DNA of 64,000 bases from Argopecten irradians (lineage: Eukaryota > Mollusca > Bivalvia > Pectinida > Pectinidae). The translations under genes were made by a program, and so were the position numbers. Below the pieces are notes generated by a model. That model was not told the origin of the DNA and searched no databases. It was given only the letters and a program-made list of their open reading frames with translations. The DNA lies in NCBI RefSeq assembly GCF_041381155.1, contig NC_091134.1, forward strand, positions 72,499,469-72,563,468, read 5' to 3'. How positions within the stretch are numbered: the first letter of the stretch is position 1; every line of letters begins with the position of its first letter. Below are positions 12,401-19,252 of this stretch, piece after piece.

Positions 12401-14202
12401 TATGGAATTCCTTAAATATAAGGAATGTTCGTGAAACTGGGTGAATGAATTAAGGCCTTGTCTTTCAGTCATATTATATTGTATATTCATGCAAATTGAA
12501 CATACAGGAATACTCAGAAATTCAGAGAAATCCGTGCTGCGCTTCTTACAACAGGACCACCCCTTCAAGGCATCATGGAACACTGGCCCTCCCGGATGAT
12601 ACTGGCAGTCTGCTGTAATATAATAAGAAATAGTTTCAATTACAGGTTATTACATAATAATTAATTGGTATGTTGTTTTTTTCACATTCTTATTATAAGG
12701 GCGCAGCCCTTCGGGCACGAACTGCGAAGCACTTCTAAGGTAACGGATACACGAAAACATAAGAAAAAACACTATCTTCAAAATTCAATCCTACACACTG
12801 ACAGCTTCAGTTTGCGGACGCCATTTTAGGGAGGTTGTGCATTGCTGCGGTACTGCTCTCCTCAGTAAATATATATTTAACTAATGCAAATGCATACCAG
12901 GGGTAATTAAACATTTTTTATTATTTTTTTAAATAATAATAATAACACTTAAAACTTCAAAGCTATAGAATGCAGTCAAAATATCCACCAAGGCGAAGAT
13001 GAGCACAAGGAATTATGACGTCACATAACGTCAACAAATGGCGCGAAATCATAGGATTTGCATAAGCTGCACTCCAGGCCTTGGATGGACACAGAGAAAT
13101 CCGAATCTTTGAGTTCATTTCTTTGAGTTTATGCTAGACAATTCTAACATCACTCAGATACTTCTATAGTTTAAAGTGTGTCCTTTTATTTCTGAATTAT
13201 GTCTTCTACATGAAATAGAAAATAAAATAAACAAGTAGAGCTTCGCTCTTCCTATGCCGTGCACGATTCATATTAAAACATCTGGCTGCGCCCTTTAACA
13301 GGTTGGGCACAACCCTGCATATTGGTAACAGTTACCCATTTGAGTAACAGTTACCTAATATTAGTAATCAATAAATTACCCAATTGGGGAATTCTGTGAA
13401 AAGAAAAAAGATAATGTTGTTTTAAAAATCATTATCAAAAAAAGGTGTCATAATTTTTAGAATGTCGTACAACTGATCCAAAATTATATTAATGTACTAA
13501 GTTATAACAGGAGAGGAGCAATGTAGCGGCCAGACCGGGATTCGAACCCGGGACCCTCCGAACACTAGCCGAGTGCTCTACCGACTGAGCTACCTGTTCA
13601 CCGATGATCGACCCAGTCCAATCCCGCTACACTCCTCCCTCCTTTCTCAAAGTCTTCGCCCTTGAAGACATACGAGACCCTTCCAAACACCACCACCTTG
13701 GGTTATTTGGTTGGGCGCCAATTTTGTAACAAAAGAGGAGAAAATGTATAGCGACCAGACCGGGATTCGAACCCGGGACCCTCCGAACACTAGCCGAGTG
13801 CTCTACCGACTGAGCTACTGTTCACCGATGATCGACCCAGTCCAATCCCGCTACAAAGTTATGTTAGTAATGGTGCCATGTCAAAATTATTACGCCCTTT
13901 TTTGATAAAAAAGTTTAAAACAACTTCATGCATTTTTCTTACAAAGAATTCCTCATTTGGGTAACTTACTGATTACTCAAACAGGTAACTGTTACTCAAA
14001 TGGAAATGGGTAACTGTTAGCATATGCAGGGTTGTGCCCAACCTGTCTTAGGCCACTAGAAGATGATGCGATTTTCTACTGTACCCTAAATTCACGGGAA
14101 ATCGTTTCAGAAAAACAATATATTACCATCTGTATTTTCTTGTAGATTAAATCGTTTCCCACATCCTTTATTGTAGCACAAAACTAATGCGTCTGTTGTC
14201 AT
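3233..14202 (-). CDS. CHORDC1: Cysteine- and histidine-rich domain-containing protein 1 (CHORDC1/CHP-1/morgana), eight exons, 3' end outside window
   Basis: CHORDC1 is a zinc-binding HSP90 co-chaperone of the cytosol, known from the family to link HSP90 to ROCK/centrosome control and stress. Exons (minus): 14202-14127, 12612-12506, 11851-11780, 5843-5678, 5376-5312, 5109-5039, 4743-4641, 3421-3233. Every junction is GT-AG and phases join exactly, giving 283 residues. CHORD1 is about residues 9-68 (C9, C14, C28, H31, C46/C47, C63, H68, with '[18 protein letters not shown]'). CHORD2 is about 155-214 (C155, C160, C192/C193, C209, H214, 'HEGMKFWSCC'). A CS/p23-like domain starts at C228 ('CRVDWHQT') and is cut at residue 283. 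Vertebrate CHORDC1 has about 330 residues, so about 50 remain off the left edge. The ATG is chosen because it directly precedes the first CHORD cysteine. Identity is very secure; exon edges are by eye. Confidence 0.95.
3619..3836 (-). repeat. tRNA-derived SINE in a CHORDC1 intron
   Basis: On the minus strand there is an A-box-like 'GCCGCACTGGTTAAG' and a B-box-like 'GTTCAAATCC' about 55 bases later, followed by the 'AACGTCCTATTAACAGCC' core (plus-strand reading, 3637-3654) common in mollusc genomes. It sits between exons 7 and 8. No full tRNA fold is kept. Confidence 0.65.
4641..4743 (-). CDS. CHORDC1: CHORDC1 exon 7 (end of CHORD2)
   Basis: It codes for residues 186-220, starting '[19 protein letters not shown]' and reaching 'GCEVGTHLW'. 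Acceptor AATAAAG|G (poor pyrimidine tract), donor GAG|GTAGCT. Confidence 0.9.
5039..5109 (-). CDS. CHORDC1: CHORDC1 exon 6 (CHORD2)
   Basis: It codes for residues 163-185, ending in '[12 protein letters not shown]'. Acceptor TTTTCTAG|TG; donor GG|GTGGGT, a weaker but usable site chosen because it keeps the frame. Confidence 0.88.
5312..5376 (-). CDS. CHORDC1: CHORDC1 exon 5 (start of CHORD2)
   Basis: It codes for residues 141-162 with '[14 protein letters not shown]', the first cysteine pair of CHORD2. Acceptor TTTCAG|GC, donor GCT|GTAAGT. Confidence 0.9.
5678..5843 (-). CDS. CHORDC1: CHORDC1 exon 4 (inter-CHORD linker)
   Basis: It codes for residues 86-140, a charged linker with '[17 protein letters not shown]', which matches the helix between the two CHORDs in the family. 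Acceptor TTTGTAG|GTG, donor G|GTATGT. A 44-bp minisatellite starts about 30 bases upstream of the acceptor. Confidence 0.88.
5870..7472. repeat. 44-bp minisatellite, about 36 copies, intronic to CHORDC1
   Basis: Tandem units of 'accgtcttcttttattacca' + 'gtatatcttataggacaataacat', fairly uniform with scattered substitutions. The array ends within about 30 bases of the exon 4 acceptor. A further three units continue at 8531-8675 after an inserted element. Confidence 0.93.
7475..8530. mobile_element. Non-autonomous terminal-inverted-repeat element inserted in the 44-bp array
   Basis: The ends are inverted copies, 'ACGTCATTGTACCCAAATTG' at the left and its complement at 8511-8530, each flanked by TA. 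It is about 1.06 kb, has no transposase frame, and splits the minisatellite. The TA flanks suggest Tc1/mariner-type mobilisation, which is an inference. Confidence 0.7.
8531..8675. repeat. Continuation of the 44-bp minisatellite
   Basis: Three further units of the same 44-bp repeat follow the inserted element, confirming that the element landed inside a pre-existing array. Confidence 0.85.
8684..8802. repeat. Short inverted repeat (hairpin)
   Basis: Left arm 'ctttcatatgtggatatgag' and right arm ending 'catattcacatatgaaag' are imperfect inverted copies about 40 bases long with a loop of roughly 35 bases. Probably a small foldback element. Confidence 0.55.
9043..10036. mobile_element. Foldback (long-TIR) element
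   Basis: The first ~230 bases ('TATATTACGATGG', 'GTTACTAGTAACAC', 'GTACGTACATATTTTG') are found inverted in the last ~300 bases. The right arm holds an extra internal duplication of the 'tatgtacgtaca..ttttgttgacgaaaacg' part. There is no transposase frame. It abuts the 47-bp array. Confidence 0.75.
10037..11780 (-). repeat. 47-bp minisatellite containing the exon 3 end and splice donor, about 20 copies
   Basis: The unit on the minus strand contains CCTGACAATGAG|GTACCAAC, identical to the last 12 exonic bases and donor of CHORDC1 exon 3 at 11780. About five units lie left of an inserted element and about fifteen right of it. Some units have 'ggctttta' in place of 'gtat', as the true exon has 'ggctttt'. 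Confidence 0.9.
10300..11102. mobile_element. 803-bp non-autonomous DNA transposon with CAGGGGTG ends
   Basis: The ends are inverted: 'CAGGGGTGTAAAAAT' and 'ATTTTTACACCCCTG', with sub-terminal inverted 'ctagccc..ggctagt' motifs. It is flanked by direct repeats TGTTG (10295-10299 and 11103-11107) taken from the minisatellite unit. The CAGGG ends resemble hAT elements, but hAT normally gives 8-bp duplications, so the superfamily is open. Confidence 0.8.
11780..11851 (-). CDS. CHORDC1: CHORDC1 exon 3 (end of CHORD1, acidic/proline linker)
   Basis: A 72-bp phase-0 exon for residues 62-85, beginning '[14 protein letters not shown]' after a TTTGCAG acceptor. It ends AATGAG|GTACCAAC. This exon end and donor form part of the 47-bp tandem unit that fills the next 1.7 kb of intron. 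Confidence 0.92.
12018..12170. mobile_element. Truncated copy of the TTAA-type MITE seen at 37036
   Basis: Begins TTAA + 'AGATGCTCCACCGCCGAC' and stays similar to the complement of the 37036-37390 element for about 100 bases ('aattggtgtttaatc'); the other end is not recognisable. Lies between CHORDC1 exons 2 and 3. Confidence 0.6.
12386..12442. repeat. Fragment of a 'gaaactggg' inverted-repeat family
   Basis: The phrase 'atggagaattttaagtta' to 'gaatgttcgtgaaactggg' is a near copy of 37474-37531, where it forms one end of a larger inverted repeat. Confidence 0.5.
12506..12612 (-). CDS. CHORDC1: CHORDC1 exon 2 (core of CHORD1)
   Basis: It codes for residues 26-61 including '[20 protein letters not shown]'. 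The acceptor reads TTACAGCAG, a tandem NAGNAG site, so one alanine may be optional. Donor CCT|GTATGT. Confidence 0.93.
12690..13298. other. Intronic stretch with CHORDC1 exons 1-2 on either side
   Basis: No exon is seen. The phrase 'gggcacgaactgcgaagcacttct' near 12713 recurs in diverged form near 14402, so the region contains remains of a dispersed repeat. Confidence 0.35.
13299..14045. mobile_element. Terminal-inverted-repeat element carrying a SINE
   Basis: The left end 'CAGGTTGGGCACAACCCTGC' and its complement at 14026-14045 are inverted repeats, followed inward by inverted 'ggtaacagttaccc' motifs. The total of 747 bp includes the 350-bp SINE at 13506. There is no coding frame of its own. 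Confidence 0.75.
13506..13855 (-). repeat. Dimeric tRNA-like SINE with target-site duplication
   Basis: Two tRNA-like halves (about 13525-13620 and 13747-13853) read on the minus strand as A box 'TAGCTCAGTCGGTAGAGC' and B box 'GGTTCGAATCC'. The anticodon stem is not properly paired, so these are not working tRNAs. The whole is flanked by AAGTTAT direct repeats (13499-13505 and 13856-13862). Confidence 0.75.
14127..14202 (-). CDS. CHORDC1: CHORDC1 exon 1 (start codon, start of CHORD1)
   Basis: It codes for residues 1-25 plus one base. The ATG is at 14202-14200, and the first CHORD cysteines follow in '[12 protein letters not shown]'. The donor is G|GTAATA at 14126. Confidence 0.9.
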
Positions 14203-14227
14203 GTTTACTCCACATGTATCTTCACAG

Positions 14228-14240
14228 GAAATTTCCAGAA
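14228..14240 (-). promoter_or_regulatory. Heat-shock element upstream of CHORDC1
   Basis: The top strand reads GAAATTTCCAGAA, i.e. three alternating units GAA-nn-TTC-nn-GAA with exact spacing, 26 bases upstream of the CHORDC1 ATG. A further 'agaaat..atttc' lies beside it. CHORD proteins are stress-linked HSP90 co-chaperones, so HSF control is plausible. The transcription start is unknown; the site could be in the 5' UTR. Confidence 0.5.
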
Positions 14241-14521
14241 ATTATTTCTGACAACACCACCGTTTCTACCTTAACAAATGAAGAGCTCATTACGGAAGTC
14301 AAGTGTTGAAGTGTAAAAATTTCTCCGACGCGGCATTAAAAATCCGGCTAAGGTACAAGCAGAGACAATATTAGATCGAAAATATTATACAGGTGTACAC
14401 ATCCCTTTAGGGCACGAAGCACTTCTGATGTAACAAATACTGAATACATAAAAAATCCCAATCTTTCACATTCAGGCCTACACACTAACAAGCACAGTTT
14501 TCGCCATATTGGATTAATGCT

Positions 14522-14620
14522 GAGACGTTTCGCCCCGAAGTTGGTTAGCCCAGACGGTAAGCCCCGAAGTCGGTTCGCCCCCAGACGTTTCGCACCATAC
14601 ATGATGACGTTTCGCTTCAA
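14522..14620. repeat. Short degenerate repeats of 'GACGTTTCGCCCC / GAAGT.GGTT'
   Basis: The block alternates 'agacgtttcgc(ccc)' and 'cgaagt.ggtt.gccc'. The same phrase occurs inverted at 25951-26051. No function known to me. Confidence 0.5.
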
Positions 14621-14753
14621 CCAGAAACATATACGTTTCTGCTTCAACATATGATACAATACAATAAATTTTATTCAAAGTCGCATATTTCCTACAAATA
14701 ACATTAGCTCTTGTTATATCAAAATGTGGAAAATCAAAAGATATAGGTTTGTA

Positions 14754-14901
14754 TATATTAGGCTAGTCCGCTAAACCTGCCTATATTATTAGGCTTTTTA
14801 ATTTTTTTTTGCCTAATATATAGACTATATATTAGGCAAAAAAAAAATAAAATAAAAAAAGCCTAATAATATAGGCAGGTTTAGCGGACTAATATTAGGC
14901 C
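14754..14901. repeat. Near-perfect palindrome, ~35-40 bp arms plus A/T-rich inner arms
   Basis: 'agtccgctaaacctgcctat' and its complement 'ataggcaggtttagcggact' bound an inner inverted 'gcctaatatatag..ctatatattaggc'. A fragment of the same arm is found at 9462-9495. Confidence 0.75.
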
Positions 14902-14907
14902 ATATCA

Positions 14908-15689
14908 CAGAAATTAAAGGGTAAAACAAAAACGTTAGTTAAACATGAACACTAGAATTTGTACAAACACTGTGTTACTAAAGGTAGGGATTAAAACACT
15001 ATCAGATAAGTGTAATGTACATATATGCTAACATAGCAAAAAGTAAAAATTGACAGATTATACACTAATATTAAAAGTTAAAAGTTAAGAGTTAAAAGGA
15101 AGCATTTTAATATGAGATCGTAAAAAGCAATATTAAGACCATATTATATAAAGACAAAGTGTCATAAACATAGTCTGATGATAAATAAATGAAAAAGCGT
15201 AAACATGACAAAGCTTTTGCAGACTCTAATTCAGAATAATACAGAACATCTTTTACTAAAACACGGAACGACGGAATGACGGAACACCGGAACATATTTA
15301 AATAAGGAATACGGAATGACAGCACATACTAAATTGCGGAATGAAAACGGAACATATGAGATAAAGATCAATATTTTATTTATATCTTATTTTTTTTAGC
15401 TTGGCAATTTCCGCATAGAACCTTCTTTCTTTTTTCAGCGTTTGCTTCGCTAATCCCAATGCATTGTGGGTGGAAATCATGATCGTTGATGGCATTTATT
15501 TTTAGCATTGTCTCTTTACAATCGTGCTAGCCTGAAGTTGTCCAGCCTTTCCTCTTTTTATTTCATTTATGAAATATGATTGGGGCATTTTGAATGATTG
15601 AATTACACAATCAATAAGAGCCTCCTTTCAGTTCTGCATATCATGCAAAAGCCTGTTGAACCCTTCACTTTGATTGGTTGTGAGGCCAT
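14908..15689. other. AT-rich spacer
   Basis: No exon or RNA gene seen. Around 15255-15355 there is a run of 'ggaa(c/t)gacggaa' type degenerate repeats. Confidence 0.35.
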
Positions 15690-16198
15690 TCTCCGTATAT
15701 TAGTGTGAGAATTTGGACCTAATGTTCCAAAATCCAAAATGTTCGAGCTTTGGTTCAACATTCTTTATAAAATGCTGTTTATATTCCATAGCCATTCTGG
15801 TGACAAACTTGCCATTTGTTTGTCGTATTCTTCTTGACTCTTGGATCTCAACAAAGAATAGAAGTCGTTGGTGTAACGGACTCTCTTCTCTAATGGAATT
15901 CCGTCTGTTATCATCCGTCATATCCTCGCGTAGATGACGCCAACAGCAAGCAATGATGAGACTGGTCTTGCCTTTAATGGCATTTACAACCCCTTGTTCC
16001 ATATCAACGACGATAGGCAGCCCAGCTGTACGCTTAACTTGAGTTGTAAACACTTGAAATAGGTTTCCGTGTACAATATTGAGTTTTCCGTTCATTTTAC
16101 ATGAACAAAGCCGGACCGACGGGATTTTTCTCAAATAGCGGAACACGGAACAGAAGAGGGGACACATAGAACTCTCCCAAGCAAAACGTGATATCAAT
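15690..16198 (-). pseudogene. Broken DDE-type transposase, C-terminal part
   Basis: Minus-strand reading gives 'SYDITFCLGEFYVSPLLFR' across the Gypsy insertion point, then 'GLPIVVDMEQGVVNAIKG' and 'CWRHLREDM', then in another frame 'EEYDKQMASLSPEW'. The order (SYDTTF-like, D-x-E-x-A-like, C-W-x-H) is that of MULE-like transposases, from memory of the family. At least two frame changes and a stop make it inactive. Its upstream half lies at 25284-25650, separated by the retrotransposon. Confidence 0.6.
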
Positions 16199-16928
16199 GT
16201 GGCAGGGTAATTAATTATGTAATTAATTAAGTAACTAATTAGTTTATGTAATTAGTATTAGTGTATTGATGTATAGTAATAAGTTAAGCTGCACCCCTGC
16301 ACTACATGTATGTGTTGTCCCAGTACTGTCTATATGTCACTGTCTTGTTTACCTGTATACCTGTATACCTGTATATTACCTGGAATAAGAGAGTGCATGG
16401 ATGGATGAGCACATTCTTTGTCTATAGGTGTGGGTAGGTACCAGTCAGGTGACTTACCTGGCTGGTCAGCTGATTGTTTTTATTGATTTTATTGGTTTAT
16501 AGATATGATAATGTGTGTTTTTATTGGTCAAACTTTCCCTCCAAAATTCTATCTTTGGAGAACTTTCTTTGTCTGGGGGCAGTTCACAGAGAGAGTTTCA
16601 TGAGAACAGTTGTGTTTTTGGTCTCCCAGATATTTAGTTAAATTTGGATTTGTCTATGAGGAATTTCTTCTACTTCTGACCCTGGGTCGAAAGATAAAAA
16701 TGTAACAAAGATCGAAGCCTAATCGAGTCGGCCCATAGCCAGACTCTACGTTTCTACACTTCTACGTTTATACGTCTATACAGTTATACGCTTCTTCGAT
16801 TATACGCATGTACACTTGTACATATATGGAGAATAAAGAATCATGACCTAGAAGATGGATCGTGTGTCATTTGTCAATAACCACATATATCATCTGTATC
16901 ATCTGGGACCTAACCCAACCCAGCAACA
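16199..16928 (+). repeat. 5' LTR of the Gypsy element (intron-less form)
   Basis: 730 bp beginning TGTGGCAGGG and ending CAGCAACA. It has an AATAAA at 16832-16837. Relative to the 3' LTR it lacks two GT-AG introns, with joins at 16677/16678 and 16742/16743. The first ~410 bases differ from the 3' LTR at only three positions. Confidence 0.93.
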
Positions 16929-16950
16929 ATGGCGCCCATGTAGGGACCCA
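16929..16950 (+). promoter_or_regulatory. Primer-binding-site candidate
   Basis: TGGCGCCC at 16930-16937 follows the 5' LTR by one base. The eight bases match the 3' end expected for lysine-type tRNA primers, with poorer match after that. The primer assignment is tentative. Confidence 0.5.
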
Positions 16951-18109
16951 GGATGGCAGAAGTAGAGACATATACCAGATATACCGGATTATGCTGAACC
17001 ACAACTACTGATGTGTACTAAGGTACTGTGAACCTGTGAACTATATATATATATGCTTGTCTATCGTGACTCATTGGAAACTTGTTCTGTGGAGATGACT
17101 TTGGTGTTACATCATGTACCTGTCCAGACTTTTCCGTAATCGCTACGCCAGAAGAGGATCACATGATACTACTGACACTTTATTTATGTGAGGCTGCAGA
17201 TGTGATGGTGAACCGTGTGCATTCTATTGACATTATTGCCTAGAAACTGACATTTATTTATTCTTTATTTTGTGTTGATATTGGATTATAGGAAATATTC
17301 TGTATTTAGAATTACTTACTAAATATTTTCACAACTCTTGTTTGATAACTTTTTATGTACTTGTAGACTTTATCAGTATTTGTACACAGTAACAATTACC
17401 TTGTCTTAATTAGTCTATTTATTTATGTAATAATTGTATTATAGCGTTGTCTGCTTGGGTATTATTATTATTTTTTCATTCATTTATATATTTGTTTATT
17501 CATTTATTCATTTTTCTATCACTATTTACCATTCATTTAATTTTTTTCTGATTTTTTTTTCAAAATTTGATAGGGTTATTTATACAGGAATACATGCTAA
17601 TCCTATTGTTCTACTATGCTCTATTCTGTTCTACTGTGTGGCTTCTAGACCTATGGAGTTCAGTTTTCAGTCGTTTGTATTTTTCTTATCTGCTTCGTTG
17701 TATTTGGTAAGAGTCTGTGAGATTGTATTTGTGTTTGAGTGATTGTATGTCATTCCCATCCCTTCACATGCACATTTACATTGTTGTTGTATTACTTGTG
17801 TTCTTAGTAATAAGTAATATTTCTGATTTCAGGAACTCTACTGTTTACAGCAATAACTTTAATTATAGAGTTATTTCTTTTGATTATTACCATATCTTCC
17901 ATTACAACACTTATAGTTTTTATAGCCGACCTACACACGGAGCTGATTTTGTTACTTGTCACGTAGCGTTACTTAAGCTGAGCAAAGGATTTTCTGTGTT
18001 GGCTGGTAAGTATTTTCTTTCAGGCGATAGATATTTTCTTTCAGGTGGTAAATATTTTCTTTCAGGTGGTAAGTATTTTGTTATACCATCTACACATTAT
18101 TCCGGAATT
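16951..18109 (+). other. Long untranslated leader of the Gypsy element
   Basis: About 1.2 kb between PBS and gag. A frame open from 17717 runs into gag in phase, but its upstream part is hydrophobic and AT-rich with no gag-like features, so I start gag at 18110. The leader ends in three 21-nt repeats carrying splice-site-like sequences (18005-18080). Confidence 0.6.
18005..18080 (+). repeat. 21-nt tandem repeats with donor-like and acceptor-like sequences
   Basis: Units read GGTAAGTATTTTCTTTCAGG with small changes (18005, 18026, 18047, partial 18068). Each holds a GTAAGT-like 5' site and a T-rich tract plus CAG 3' site. They lie about 30 bases before the gag ATG and may serve as splice acceptors for leader introns; this is inference. 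Confidence 0.6.
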
Positions 18110-19252
18110 ATGTCGGATACGGAAATAGAGCTTTTGGACAGCGATGACAGCCAGTCTTTAGATGAGAATTCCACTGTAAAGGACTCCAAGATTACCATGG
18201 ACATACCACACCAGGCTACATCTCCCAGCGAGCTAACCCCACAGGAGGTTATGAACATTGTCGCAGCTTTTAAGCAGATGAGGGTTAGACCAGAAGCCTC
18301 TTCAGTGGAGCAGACTGTATCCTGGTTCCGTAGCCATATGACGTCCCAGCCTGGGGTTTCGGAAGCTGACACTTGTAGGAAGACCACGAAGAAGGAATCC
18401 CATTCCCGTTTCCTGGTAACCCAGCCTCCAAGACTTCCTATCTTCTCTGGCGATGGAAAGGGAGATGTCACCTATGACCTCTGGAGATATGAGGTGGAGT
18501 CTCTACAGAAGGAAGAGTTTACACCAGACCAGATATCGGCAGCAGTCAGACGGTCACTGAGAGGTGAGGCTAGCAGGATAGCCATGAGACTAGGATCTGG
18601 AACTGCCATAGAGGACCTTCTTCAGAAGATGGAGAGTATTTACGGAATTGTTGACAAGCCAGAGTCAGTCCTAGCTGCCTTCTACAGTGCCCGGCAAGGG
18701 AAAGAGGAAGATGTCACAACCTGGGGCTGTAGGTTAGAGGATCTCATCTCAAAGGCATGCCAGACACACCCTTTCCCCACCATGGAGCAGAACAACATGT
18801 TGAGGGAGATGTTCTGGAGTGGCCTCAAGGGAGCCTTAAAGGATACTACTGGCTATCTCTATGAGACGATAAAGGACTTCGACAGATTGAGGGTAGCTGT
18901 TCGCAGAGTAGAGAAAGACCAAGAGAAGAGGCGAGCAGAGACTGCGAAAACCACCCCAGCTAAGGCGGCCATTGATCAGAAATGCCACTTTGAGGAACTG
19001 AAGGGAATGATCAATCAGCTGGCAGGAGAGGTCGAGAGACTTAGAGACACCAAGGTACAAGCCCCTGCCCAAGGTCACGACAGAACCAACAGGTGTACAG
19101 AGAAGACCGTAAGGAAAGATGTCGATCAAAAAGATGAGCCAATTTGTTGGAGATGTAACCAGCCCGGACACCTACGCATTGGTTGTAAGGTGAGGATGGA
19201 TCACTCTAAACATCATTTAAACGCCAAGAAGCCTTCATCGGGGGGCAGATGA
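18110..19252 (+). CDS. gag: Gag polyprotein of the Gypsy element (380 aa)
   Basis: Structural protein that packages the element RNA. The start at 18110 ('MSDTEIELLDSDD') is the first methionine after the splice-site repeats and gives an acidic N-terminus typical of invertebrate Gypsy Gag. A capsid-like helical region covers about residues 110-270 ('PPRLPIFSGDGKG.VTYDLW', 'LRGEASRIAMRLG'), as in Ty3/Arc-type capsids. A lysine/glutamate-rich coiled segment follows, then one CCHC knuckle at residues 346-359 (CWRCNQPGHLRIGC). The stop overlaps the pol ATG (ATGA at 19249-19252), so pol is probably reached by termination-reinitiation or a -1 shift. No breaks seen. Confidence 0.93.
   Translation: MSDTEIELLDSDDSQSLDENSTVKDSKITMDIPHQATSPSELTPQEVMNIVAAFKQMRVRPEASSVEQTVSWFRSHMTSQPGVSEADTCRKTTKKESHSRFLVTQPPRLPIFSGDGKGDVTYDLWRYEVESLQKEEFTPDQISAAVRRSLRGEASRIAMRLGSGTAIEDLLQKMESIYGIVDKPESVLAAFYSARQGKEEDVTTWGCRLEDLISKACQTHPFPTMEQNNMLREMFWSGLKGALKDTTGYLYETIKDFDRLRVAVRRVEKDQEKRRAETAKTTPAKAAIDQKCHFEELKGMINQLAGEVERLRDTKVQAPAQGHDRTNRCTEKTVRKDVDQKDEPICWRCNQPGHLRIGCKVRMDHSKHHLNAKKPSSGGR

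Noticed and set aside
13525..13853. Two tRNA genes
   Set aside because: A and B boxes are good, but the anticodon stem does not pair and both copies belong to a SINE with target duplications.
13711..13905. 64-codon plus frame over the second SINE half
   Set aside because: It is an antisense reading of a tRNA-like sequence ('GIRTRDPP' is the classic artefact of B boxes).
14348..14659. 103-codon minus frame upstream of CHORDC1
   Set aside because: It lies over the degenerate 'gacgtttcgcccc' repeats and has no domain or splice context.
17434..18109. N-terminal extension of Gypsy gag from the upstream in-phase ATG at 17717
   Set aside because: The extension is AT-rich and hydrophobic, overlaps the untranslated leader and splice-site repeats, and is unlike Gag; the ATG at 18110 fits better.
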